Origin: an uncultured Chloroflexus sp.
Lineage (GTDB): Bacteria > Chloroflexota > Chloroflexia > Chloroflexales > Chloroflexaceae
Direction: 5' to 3'
Length of the DNA: 40,795 bases
NCBI RefSeq assembly: GCF_937951745.1
Contig: NZ_CALFBQ010000028.1
Coordinates: forward strand, 1 to 40,795
Below the pieces are notes generated by a model. The model searched no databases. It saw only the letters and a list, made by a program, of their open reading frames with translations, and was not told the origin of the DNA. How positions within the stretch are numbered: position 1 is the first letter of the stretch; every line of letters starts with the position of its first letter. The translations under genes were made by a program, and so were the position numbers. Shown in pieces: positions 1-8,135 of this stretch.

Positions 1-37
1 TGTGACCCTAGCGGCGACCGAGCGCCCTTCACTTGTG

Positions 38-61
38 CGGTCTACCGTTTCGGTGAGACCG
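38..61 (-). other. Hairpin in the 5' leader of a leftward transcript
   Basis: Read on the minus strand, 61-56 pairs with 43-38 and 54-51 pairs with 47-44 around a three-base loop, with one bulged base. This gives a stable hairpin about 15-40 nt downstream of the predicted start of the leftward transcript. It could be part of a structured leader or a non-coding RNA whose body lies outside the window. The RNA family is not recognised. Confidence 0.4.
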
Positions 62-81
62 TTGCCCTCGCAACGCTGAGT

Positions 82-110
82 AGTATAGCGAATGCCGCCG
101 ATTTTGTCAA
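82..110 (-). promoter_or_regulatory. Sigma70-type promoter firing leftward out of the window
   Basis: On the minus strand a perfect -35 TTGACA (110-105) and a -10 TATACT (87-82) are separated by exactly 17 nt. The predicted start is near position 75. No start codon with a ribosome binding site is obvious in the remaining 75 bases, so the product, protein or RNA, lies outside the window. The type VII locus at 278 would then be divergently transcribed from it. Confidence 0.7.
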
Positions 111-277
111 GCGCGATTGCTCCACGCCGTTTTGTCGTATCAGGACGCGATCTTTCGCTAGATAGGCCGGCTTTCTTGCACCGGTAAATTGGACGAAATT
201 TCCGCGAATCTTTTGGCGATCTCGCGCGGTTTCATTCATGCAAGGTGTTTTTTTACTGGCATTGACAGGAGGTTGGC

Positions 278-556
278 ATGAGCGATCGGGTACTTTCGAC
301 GGCAACGGCGCGTGAAGCGATTGAGCGGTTTCAGCGGATTGTGCAGGGGCCATTGTTGCAACAGATTGGCGATCTGAACCGGGAAGGACAGCTCTTGTCG
401 GATCCGAACAATTGGGATGGGCGGCTAGCTGCGCAATTCCGCGCTCATTGGGCGGAAACGCACCAAAAGTTAATGGCTATTCAGGGGGCGTTGGAGGATT
501 TGCGCCGGCAGGTAGCGCAGATTAACCAGAACATTATGCAGGCGGGCGGGCAGTAG
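278..556 (+). CDS. WXG100-family (ESAT-6-like) protein, first gene of a type VII locus
   Basis: This is a 92-residue protein with the size and layout of WXG100 substrates: two helices joined by a turn carrying W-x-G (NNWDG, about residues 45-49). Such proteins form helical-hairpin dimers and are exported by, or activate, EccC-type ATPases. The start is set by a strong AGGAGG at 267-272, five bases before the ATG. No C-terminal YxxxD/E signal is seen in this protein; the partner may supply it. Four further type VII-related genes follow in the same direction. Family assignment is from the motif, length and neighbouring EccC gene; the partner is unknown. Confidence 0.85.
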   Translation: MSDRVLSTATAREAIERFQRIVQGPLLQQIGDLNREGQLLSDPNNWDGRLAAQFRAHWAETHQKLMAIQGALEDLRRQVAQINQNIMQAGGQ

Positions 557-629
557 CAGCAGATGGCCGGCGAGATTTGCTCTCGCCGGCCCATCACACG
601 GAGCTATGGAACGAAACGGAGAAACCGAG

Positions 630-1424
630 ATGTCACTCGCTTTTCAAATCAGCCATGCCGAGTTGCTTTTATTGCTAGGCCTACTCGAACTGCCGCGGCC
701 CTTCGCACTTGGACAAGGCACATTGCCGGCACGGCCAGCGTTAGAGGGTGCGCTGAGCGCAGCAGTCGGCAGTTTAGTGGCGCGCAATCTCTTAGTCCTG
801 CCTCCATCGCCAGAAAGCCCGCCCACACCCCATGCCGCCTTGGCTGACATGCTCCGCACCGCCGCACTCGCCGATAGCCTGCTCATTGTAGCCAGCGGCC
901 CGCCCACCCAGCTTGGTCATATTAGCCGCGCCGGCAATCGGTTTGTGCTGCACAGCAGTCCGGCGCCTGATGTGCATCGGTTCGAGGCGATTACTGGCGT
1001 CGACCAAGTTACCGGCACGATGTTGGGGATACTGGCGCTGGTCAACCTGCGTGAACCAGAGTGCCAAACGCCGTTGCTGCTTAACGGCGAAACGCTGCTA
1101 ACCGCATTCAATGCTTTGCAACACAACGATGAGCACATGGCGGTTTGGGCTTTAGAGCAGCAAGGCTATCCAACAACACTGGCGCGTAGCTTTGTAACAG
1201 CGATTGGTCCGCAACCGGCTCGCTATGCGTTGGCAGCTATCCGGCACATGCGACAACCCCAACCGGAAGCGCGCGGCGCATTGCTGATTGCCGGACGCAA
1301 CGGCGGGTGGTGGGCAGTGCCGGCATCAGATCGCGACGATCGCTTGGCCTTGTGGCCGGTCGGCGGTGATAGTCTGCGCCAACGGATTGGTGAGCTTGGC
1401 GCTTGGATCTGTGAGGCTGCATGA
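630..1424 (+). CDS. EspG-like protein of the type VII locus (tentative)
   Basis: This is a 264-residue soluble protein with no signal peptide or clear membrane segment. Its length and pattern (an N-terminal LELPRPF-like segment, a central A/L-rich helical part, then a mixed beta/alpha C-terminal half) resemble EspG, the cytosolic chaperone that binds type VII substrates in Actinobacteria. The resemblance is general, with no diagnostic motif. The start is placed at 630 rather than at an upstream in-frame ATG (606) because GGAGAA at 618-623 is well spaced for it. The stop overlaps the start of the next gene by four bases (ATGA), implying translational coupling. Position between a WXG100 gene and a WXG-headed putative effector supports a chaperone role, which is inference. 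Confidence 0.5.
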   Translation: MSLAFQISHAELLLLLGLLELPRPFALGQGTLPARPALEGALSAAVGSLVARNLLVLPPSPESPPTPHAALADMLRTAALADSLLIVASGPPTQLGHISRAGNRFVLHSSPAPDVHRFEAITGVDQVTGTMLGILALVNLREPECQTPLLLNGETLLTAFNALQHNDEHMAVWALEQQGYPTTLARSFVTAIGPQPARYALAAIRHMRQPQPEARGALLIAGRNGGWWAVPASDRDDRLALWPVGGDSLRQRIGELGAWICEAA

Positions 1425-3511
1425 ATACTGTCGCTGCGATCCCTGCCCAGTTGCGCCAATATGCGACGGCCATTATTGCCGAACAGGAACAACTGCTAGC
1501 CGAAGCGCGCAGTCTGGCGACAGTACTGAGCCGTTTCAGCAGCCGGTGCCGCGAGTATGCGGTATCGGGGGTGGACGGTCTTAGCGATTCACTGTTTAGT
1601 CATTGCCGCGCAATCAACGAGGTAGCGGTATGGGTAGGCGATACCGCCAACCGGATCGAAGCCGCTGATCGCGGTGGCATAACTGCGCCGCTCCTTGGGG
1701 CCACGGTTGCGATGATGAGCGCCGGCATCGCCAATCGCTTAGCGGGGCGGCGCCCCTTTTGGCCGGGTTTGCCTACGCTTGATCTCGGCGCTCGCCTTGC
1801 CTTCCGGTTCATCTGGGAACTGCGTGCACCGGCACGGCCAATCGCGCCGGCCAGCTTAGGCGTGCGGATAGCGGCGCGGCTGGCGACGCAATGGTCAATG
1901 CAGACGGTACGCCGCTGGAACCCAACGTGGCTCAGCGGCGTTTGGCCCGCTTTGCGCACCGGAGCCGTGCAGCAAGGGCGCTGGCTAGCGCAAGCCGGCT
2001 TGGTGACGATTGCGCCATGGTTGCCATGGCCAACGGCGCTGCGTTTGATCGCCACCCAGCAATGGCTGGAGCAGGCGTTGGAACACCTGCAAATGTGGCT
2101 GATGCCGATCACCCTATTGCCCCAGCCCGGCTGGCCGGTACGTTTCCCTCTCGCCGGCTTCGGCGCATTGGCCGGATGGTTCGCGCCGCTTGTATGGCAG
2201 GCGACTCCCATCTTGTTGTCACCGGCGATGCAGCAACGGCTAGCCGATGCCTGCACTGAGCTTGTGCAGCGCGGCACAAGGCTGGTGTGGCAATCTGCAT
2301 ATCAACAAACCATGCGGTGGCTTTGGCCATGGCTGCCACTCTTGCCCAACCGCGCGCAGAGCTGGCATCTGTTACAGCAAAGTCTCGTGATGAGCGGCAC
2401 GATCGCAACAAGCAGAGCCGATCTTGCGCTTCATCCGGCTATGCTCTGGCTCATCTGCGTCCAAGCAGGTGGGATGCTTGGCCTCATTAGCGGCCCACGT
2501 TTGCCTGCAATCATCCAGAATCCGGCTGACGTACCGAAGCTGTTAGAAAGCGGTTTTTGGATCGACGCATTTCAATATCTATCACTGGAGGAAATGCGCG
2601 CATTAGTGAGCCAGCTCGAACAGCTCAACCGCAATACACGCTTCAACCTGATGTTGAGACCGCTCACACGACCAACTACCGGGCCGGAAGCTGAACCAGA
2701 TGGCTACGCCGATGTACACGCTGTCTTCCCGCCGAACGAGTGCATGGTCGATCCGAACCGTCCGTATCGGATCACACCGAGAGCGTTGCAGGCGACACCA
2801 CACAGCTTGATCAGCCCATACCTCGGCGAAGAAGTTCGGGCAGCGCGGGTCGGCAAAGATGAATACGTCGTTGGAATCAGCGGTCTCAATCTCGACAATA
2901 TGGCATACGGAACAAATGGATTGGTTTCGGTGATCGAGACGGCCAGCGGGAAAGAGCGGCTTGATCACAATGCCTACTACCAAACTGTGCGCGAGCGGAT
3001 CATGCGCCTGATTGAGCAGATGCCGGCAGGCAGTACCCTTCATCTGATGGGACATAGTATGGGGGGCGGGATGTGCATTCTGTTAAGTAACGATCCAGTG
3101 GTGCAAGCTGCGTTGGCTCAGCGTCAGGTTCAATTAGCCAGCGTCGTTACGCTTGGCGCCGTGCGCCCGCACGGCGAATGGGATGACGCACCGTCAGAGA
3201 TTAATGGTCAGCTAGTCACCGTGCGGCATTACGTTGACAGTGACGATACGCTCGCGAAATCGGTCGGTGCCGGGCACGATGACGCGCGCTACCGTGCTGT
3301 GGTATTCGAGCTAGACAACCACCAGCTCGATCAACCGAGTGTAGCGCATAGTGCCTACGAAACGTTCGACTACAGCCGACTGCCAGTTGAGGCACAAACG
3401 TTGCCGTTCACGATTGATCCCACCGAATTTGAGTTGCTGCCTCTACCGATATTGCCCGAACTACCGCCGGTCGATCCTGACTGGTTTCAGGAACCGCCGT
3501 TATCGGCATAG
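1421..3511 (+). CDS. WXG-like head fused to a lipase-type alpha/beta hydrolase; putative type VII effector
   Basis: The product has 696 residues. Residues about 1-85 are helical and end in a VGDTANRIEAADR-type segment typical of WXG/LXG toxin heads. Residues about 85-370 are unusually rich in Trp, Pro and Leu with hydrophobic stretches. Residues about 470-660 carry a lipase-like alpha/beta hydrolase fold: nucleophile Ser546 in GHSMG, candidate acids Asp606/608/609 in VDSDD, and His643 in VAHSAYE, in canonical order. This suggests an exported or surface-bound esterase/lipase or phospholipase. It is translationally coupled to the EspG-like gene (4-base overlap) and is 12 bases upstream of a second WXG gene. 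Substrate and target are unknown. It may be an antibacterial toxin (no immunity gene is obvious) or a digestive enzyme. Confidence 0.7.
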   Translation: MNTVAAIPAQLRQYATAIIAEQEQLLAEARSLATVLSRFSSRCREYAVSGVDGLSDSLFSHCRAINEVAVWVGDTANRIEAADRGGITAPLLGATVAMMSAGIANRLAGRRPFWPGLPTLDLGARLAFRFIWELRAPARPIAPASLGVRIAARLATQWSMQTVRRWNPTWLSGVWPALRTGAVQQGRWLAQAGLVTIAPWLPWPTALRLIATQQWLEQALEHLQMWLMPITLLPQPGWPVRFPLAGFGALAGWFAPLVWQATPILLSPAMQQRLADACTELVQRGTRLVWQSAYQQTMRWLWPWLPLLPNRAQSWHLLQQSLVMSGTIATSRADLALHPAMLWLICVQAGGMLGLISGPRLPAIIQNPADVPKLLESGFWIDAFQYLSLEEMRALVSQLEQLNRNTRFNLMLRPLTRPTTGPEAEPDGYADVHAVFPPNECMVDPNRPYRITPRALQATPHSLISPYLGEEVRAARVGKDEYVVGISGLNLDNMAYGTNGLVSVIETASGKERLDHNAYYQTVRERIMRLIEQMPAGSTLHLMGHSMGGGMCILLSNDPVVQAALAQRQVQLASVVTLGAVRPHGEWDDAPSEINGQLVTVRHYVDSDDTLAKSVGAGHDDARYRAVVFELDNHQLDQPSVAHSAYETFDYSRLPVEAQTLPFTIDPTEFELLPLPILPELPPVDPDWFQEPPLSA

Positions 3512-3523
3512 GAGGAGCTGTCT

Positions 3524-3856
3524 ATGTCAGGCCGGAGCGATGTTTGGTGGGATTGGAACGCCGCCGATGAAGCAAGTGGCGCATTGCGGCGCATTGCGAG
3601 CGCGATCGATGCGGCGGCCCGGCAACGAGCGAGTACAGCCAGTGCGCTCCTAACCGGATGGGAGGGGCCGCGCCAGCGCGAGTGGGCTGCACGCCACGCT
3701 GCGCTACAGGTCGAAGCTATTCGCTTGCGCGAACAATGCTTACATGCGGCCAATGCTATCGCCCAAGCCAGCGCGCGGGCGCGCGCTGAGCAAGATCGGA
3801 TTAACTACGAACGGCAAGCTACTCAGCCAGCAACCAACTATGCAGGACAACCCTAG
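3524..3856 (+). CDS. Second WXG100-like protein
   Basis: This is a 110-residue helical protein with a central W-x-G turn (TGWEGPRQREW, about residues 45-55) between two long amphipathic helices, as in WXG100 proteins. AGGAGGAG lies about ten bases before the ATG. It is rich in Ala and Arg, and the C-terminal tail is polar. It sits 12 bases after the hydrolase gene and its 3' end overlaps the eccC start by 17 bases. A plausible role is to form a heterodimer with the WXG head of the hydrolase or with the first WXG100 protein. That pairing is inference. Confidence 0.75.
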   Translation: MSGRSDVWWDWNAADEASGALRRIASAIDAAARQRASTASALLTGWEGPRQREWAARHAALQVEAIRLREQCLHAANAIAQASARARAEQDRINYERQATQPATNYAGQP

Positions 3857-6800
3857 TTCGTTTAACCGTCCACCCCGCCTGCGTCCGCGCTGGCGCGCCG
3901 AGACGGTGGAATTACCCGTTCCGCCCAACCCGCCGCAGCCACGCGCGGCAACAATGTGGCTACAGGCATTGTTACCGGTAATCGCAGCGTTGCTGTTCAG
4001 CGCCGGTGCGCTGATCGGCTACGGTTCATGGTTAGCAGCATTGCCGGCGCTGGTGTTAGGATTGCTCAGTAGCGGCATCACGCTGCTCAACGAGCGAGAA
4101 ACTACCCGGCGCAACGCGCATACCCATGCTGAGCAGCAGACACTCTTCAACGATCGCTTGGCCGCAGCGCGCGCTCGCTTACGCCGCTTGCACGAAGAAG
4201 AGCGCGCTGCCCGGCGCTACTTAGCGCCCGATCCAGCAGAACTATTGCGGATCGCTGGGGCCGATGGTCGGTCACGCGCGCCGGAGCCACGGCTGTGGGA
4301 ACGCCGGCTGAGTGATGATGATGCGCTAGAATTGCGTGTGGGCAACGGAACGTTGCCGGCGACAAGCCGCGCCGCGTTTCAGCCGGGAGCACCGGCTGAC
4401 CGCCGGATCGACCAGCTTCTGGCCGAATACGCCAGCTTACATCAGGTGCCGATCTGCTTGCCATTGCGCCAGCTCGGTTCGCTCGGCATTGCCGGACCGC
4501 GACCGGCAGTGGTAGGGCTAGCGTATGCGCTGCTGGCGCAAGCGGCCACCTTGCACGCGCCGGCTGAACTGCGCATTGCGCTGATTGCGCAGAAGAATAC
4601 GGCGACCGATTGGCAATGGATGGCGCGCCTGCCTCACAGCCAGACACCGGGCGAACCGCAGGCCGGGCGGATCTTGGCCGCGATTGAACCGACAGCGATC
4701 GACCGCCTTTTAACTTTCCTGCTAGACGAACTGAGCCGGCGGCGCGAAGCAGCAGCGGCCAACCCGGTGCCAGTCGTGATCATTGTTGATAGCGCCGCGC
4801 TAGTTGCAACGCACACCGCGCTCGGCCAACTCCTTCGCGATGGCGGCGCGTATGGTCTGATTGTCGTAGTATTGGCCGATGATTGGGCCAACGTGCCCGA
4901 ATACTGCGCAGCAGTGGTCGAAGTTGACCAACGAATAGGAAGGTGGACACGGGCAGGCGAAGCATGGCCAGCCACTCCCTTCCAGCCCGACCTGCTCGAT
5001 CGAGCCAGCATAGAGCAACTCGCCAACCGGTTGGCAACCATCCGCCTGACTGAAATCGGGGCCGGCCAGCATCTGCCACGCCATGCCCGCTTGCTAGAGC
5101 TGCTTGAGCTGCCGACCGGCGATGGCATTCCGCTGCGCTGGTTGCAACCGCCACCATTAGCATGGCACGAGACGCCAATCGGCGCTTTAGGGGAAGGAAA
5201 GCCGTTTTTCCTCAATCTGAACGAACAATGCCACGGTCCGCATGGCATTATCGCTGGCGCGACCGGCGCTGGCAAGAGTGTGTTGTTGCAAACCATCATT
5301 GTCGCGTTGGCCGCTACCCATGGCCCTGACCGGCTCAACGTGCTGTTGATCGACTTCAAGGGCGGCGCGGCGCTCGCTCCGTTTGCGCATATCCCCCACA
5401 CCACGGGATTAGTGACCGATCTCGACGATCGCTTGGCAACACGTGCCATCGCTGCCATCAACAGCGAATTGCGACGGCGCAAGACTATGCTGCGCACCGT
5501 CGCCGAACAGTATGGCATCCATATCGAGAACATCGCCGATTATCGCGCACTAGCACGCCAACACCCGCTAGAACCGTTGCCGAACCTGTTGATCGTGCTC
5601 GACGAATTTGATGAAATGGCCCGCAGTTGTCCCGATTTTGTCAGCGCACTGGTGCGAGTTGTCAAGCAGGGACGTTCACTGGGAGTATATCTGTTGATCG
5701 CTACCCAACAACCGGCGCGGGTGGTCAGCGACGAGATCCGCAGCCAATTGAGCTACTTCATCGCTTTGCGGCTAGGCAGCAGCGAAGACAGCCGCGAAAT
5801 GTTGCAACGTCCTGACGCCGCCTTTTTGCCGCCACAACTGCCCGGACGGGCATACGTGCGCAGCGGCGGCGAGGTGCGGCTCATACAAGTGGCCCGACTG
5901 GCTACTCAACCAGACGGCCAGAGTGATCTTGAAGCGATAACCCAACGACTCTGCGCAGCCGGGATCGCTCATCTAGCCGCGCTCAACTGGCAACCACCGC
6001 CTATTTGGCAGCCACCACTGCCGGCACATCTGACTCTCCATACGGCGGTGAGCGGCTTGCAGGCAGTGGCCGGTTTGCTTGACATACCGCAGCAGAGCCG
6101 GCAAATCCCGTTGGTGATCGATCTCAATACCGGTCATCTGGCGATCTTTGGCGGGCCAGCCAGTGGCAAGAGCGTGACTTTGGCCCGCATCATCCTCGAC
6201 CTTGCCGGGAGATGTGCGCCCGATGCGCTCTGGTGCTATCTGATCGATGGCGATGGCCGGCTTTTGAGCGCCTTGACCGATCTCCCGCACGTTGGGGCCA
6301 TGGTGCAACCCTTCGATCGCGAGGCGCTCATCACCCTCTTGCGCCAACTCGACAACCTCCTGCGCGAACGGCGCATGCGCGTGAGCGCCGGCCAACCACC
6401 GGGACCGCCGGTGCTGCTCGTCATTGACCGGCTAGCAGTGGTGCGTGATGAACTCCGCGACGCCTATGGCGAGAGCGACTTAGCCGAATTAGTCCGACTA
6501 GCTCGCAATGGGCGCGATCTAGGGTTACGCCTAATCGTGAGTGCCGAGCGGCCATCCGACTTCCCCTACCGGCTAGCGGCGCAGTTCGAGCAACGGCTGG
6601 CCCTGCGAATGCCTGATCTCAACGACTACGCCGATGCCTTTGGCCAGCGGCCGCCATCCCAACTGCCGCCAGCTATAGCCGGGCGCGGCTACTGGCAGCA
6701 TAGCGAAGAAGGTCTGCTGGAAGTGCAGATTGCGCTGCCGGCAGGCGGCGTCGAAGCTAGTGACAGTCGCGAGCTAGCGCTAGCTATCCGGGCGCAAGTG

Positions 6801-7583
6801 ACTACGTTAGCGCACACCACGCCGCTAATCGCCGGCGGCCCGCCGCCGTTGGCGTTGCTGCCCGAACGCTTGGCCAGAAGCGCCTTACCGGCGGCCAGTC
6901 AATGCATTGCCGGCCTGCGCCTACCATGCAGTTGGGCGGCAGAGCCGCCGGGGCCGGTAGAGCTGCACCTCAGCTCGGAAACACCACACGCACTGGTAAT
7001 CGGGCCGCGTCGCAGCGGCAAAAGCACGGCCCTACTCACCCTAGCTCACAGCGCATTAACGGCATCACCGCCAGCACACTTGATCATCATCGACGGGCCG
7101 CGCCGCAGTCTGAACCGGTTGCGCGCGCTTACGCCAACCGTGCGCTACATCGCTGACGAAGCCGGACTGGCAATGCTAAACGATGAACTTAGCGCATTGC
7201 GCCGCGAGGCAACTAACCGGCAACTCTTGATCATTGACGATTACCACCTGTGTCGCGAACGCTGGCGTGACCACTTTACCCAGAGCTACAGCGCAACGCC
7301 CAATCTATTCAATCAGTTAGTCGAATTGGCTCAAACCGGCAACGAACCATTTCACTTGCTCATTGCCGCTGGGATCAGCTATGCCGATGATCCGCTGCTG
7401 CGGGCACTTGACGGTGCGCGCAACGGGATCGTACTCTGGCCGGGTCGTTACGACACCGGCACACGCTTGCTCGGCCTTAATCTACCACTGCCTGATCAAC
7501 GCCCCAGTGAGCAACCGCCGGGACGGGCGCTGTTGGTGAATGGTGATGATGAACCGGTGATGATGCAGGTAGCGGGAGAATAA
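3840..7583 (+). CDS. eccC: EccC-like FtsK/SpoIIIE ATPase of a type VII secretion system
   Basis: This 1247-residue protein is the motor that recognises and drives WXG substrates. Two membrane segments lie near residues 40-85, then a coiled-coil-like Arg/Glu-rich stretch and three tandem FtsK-type ATPase domains. The Walker A motifs are GATGAGKS (473-480), GGPASGKS (771-778) and GPRRSGKS (1055-1062). The Walker B motif of domain 1 is LLIVLDEFDE (D588/E589). Domain 2 has VIDR (D863, no second acid), and domain 3 has LLIIDDY (D1133/D1134). One chain with three domains matches actinobacterial EccC and Firmicutes EssC C-terminal halves. No FHA domain is seen, unlike EssC. The start at 3840 gives a usual N-terminus; an upstream ATG at 3744 would overlap the previous gene by over 100 bases. 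EccB, EccD, EccE and mycosin genes are not in the window. Confidence 0.9.
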   Translation: MQDNPSSFNRPPRLRPRWRAETVELPVPPNPPQPRAATMWLQALLPVIAALLFSAGALIGYGSWLAALPALVLGLLSSGITLLNERETTRRNAHTHAEQQTLFNDRLAAARARLRRLHEEERAARRYLAPDPAELLRIAGADGRSRAPEPRLWERRLSDDDALELRVGNGTLPATSRAAFQPGAPADRRIDQLLAEYASLHQVPICLPLRQLGSLGIAGPRPAVVGLAYALLAQAATLHAPAELRIALIAQKNTATDWQWMARLPHSQTPGEPQAGRILAAIEPTAIDRLLTFLLDELSRRREAAAANPVPVVIIVDSAALVATHTALGQLLRDGGAYGLIVVVLADDWANVPEYCAAVVEVDQRIGRWTRAGEAWPATPFQPDLLDRASIEQLANRLATIRLTEIGAGQHLPRHARLLELLELPTGDGIPLRWLQPPPLAWHETPIGALGEGKPFFLNLNEQCHGPHGIIAGATGAGKSVLLQTIIVALAATHGPDRLNVLLIDFKGGAALAPFAHIPHTTGLVTDLDDRLATRAIAAINSELRRRKTMLRTVAEQYGIHIENIADYRALARQHPLEPLPNLLIVLDEFDEMARSCPDFVSALVRVVKQGRSLGVYLLIATQQPARVVSDEIRSQLSYFIALRLGSSEDSREMLQRPDAAFLPPQLPGRAYVRSGGEVRLIQVARLATQPDGQSDLEAITQRLCAAGIAHLAALNWQPPPIWQPPLPAHLTLHTAVSGLQAVAGLLDIPQQSRQIPLVIDLNTGHLAIFGGPASGKSVTLARIILDLAGRCAPDALWCYLIDGDGRLLSALTDLPHVGAMVQPFDREALITLLRQLDNLLRERRMRVSAGQPPGPPVLLVIDRLAVVRDELRDAYGESDLAELVRLARNGRDLGLRLIVSAERPSDFPYRLAAQFEQRLALRMPDLNDYADAFGQRPPSQLPPAIAGRGYWQHSEEGLLEVQIALPAGGVEASDSRELALAIRAQVTTLAHTTPLIAGGPPPLALLPERLARSALPAASQCIAGLRLPCSWAAEPPGPVELHLSSETPHALVIGPRRSGKSTALLTLAHSALTASPPAHLIIIDGPRRSLNRLRALTPTVRYIADEAGLAMLNDELSALRREATNRQLLIIDDYHLCRERWRDHFTQSYSATPNLFNQLVELAQTGNEPFHLLIAAGISYADDPLLRALDGARNGIVLWPGRYDTGTRLLGLNLPLPDQRPSEQPPGRALLVNGDDEPVMMQVAGE

Positions 7584-7639
7584 ATCTCATAATGGAGCGT
7601 TTGAGGAGCGCGATAGATGTTTCCCGCATTCTTATGCCT

Positions 7640-7795
7640 TGGTTGTCCTCATCCCCTCTTTCTTGCTCTCCCACAAGGGGAGTTCAAGGGCGGACAGAAC
7701 CATGAAGGCAAATATGGTTGATGACATTGAGCTACGCTGGTTCACCTTCACCCCCAGCCCTCTCCCACCGATGCGGGAGAGGGGAATGCAGCGCC
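7640..7795. repeat. Palindromic intergenic repeat copy in the 7584-8135 gap
   Basis: The 552-base gap after eccC carries no convincing gene. It has a block starting CCTCATCCCC (7648) and a block CACCCCCAGCCCTCTCCCA (about 7750-7768) followed by its partial inverse GGGAGAGGGG. The same CCCCAGCCCTCTC core recurs in an inverted-repeat element at 33411-33540, so this is a dispersed family. No ORF or transposase is associated. The rest of the gap (7796-8040) shows nothing further. Confidence 0.5.
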
Positions 7796-8040
7796 GGGCT
7801 TTGAGGCATCGCACAGCGATCAACAGTTGTACTCTACCAATATTCTGTCCACCCTTCAACAAAAGGTGCGAAGAGAGGATTGGCATATCCGCCTGAGCAA
7901 ACCCAATGCTACGCTCTGAAAGCTTGCCGAACAACGCGATAACGATCCGCTTTAGAAGAGCACGGCATAGAGATCACTGCTCACAACGGGGGAAAACAGC
8001 ACTAAACGAACACCGGTTCAAGCAAGCGGTACAGCACCGT

Positions 8041-8069
8041 TTGACATGACGTAAGAGCCATGGTACATT
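8041..8069 (+). promoter_or_regulatory. Predicted sigma70 promoter of the ferredoxin-NADP reductase gene
   Basis: TTGACA at 8041-8046 and TACATT at 8064-8069 are separated by 17 nt. They lie about 60 bases upstream of the GTG start at 8136. No overlapping operator palindrome was noticed. Confidence 0.55.
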
Positions 8070-8135
8070 GCGGGTATCTGTGCGGTATATCACAATCGGA
8101 CAAGAGGCAACAAAACGACAACAAAGGAGTGCGCC

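Noticed and set aside
1-75. Possible 5' end of RNase P RNA (a GGTCGCCGCT-like word on the minus strand)
   Set aside because: The word is short, and its distance from the promoter does not fit the known 5' layout; too little sequence is available.
42-353. 103-codon minus-strand frame at the left edge
   Set aside because: It overlaps the WXG100 start and the leftward promoter, has no ribosome site and resembles no family.
1600-2277. 225-codon minus-strand frame inside the hydrolase gene
   Set aside because: Shadow frame of a GC-rich gene; the composition is Arg/Ala/Cys-rich and the plus-strand gene has clear motifs.
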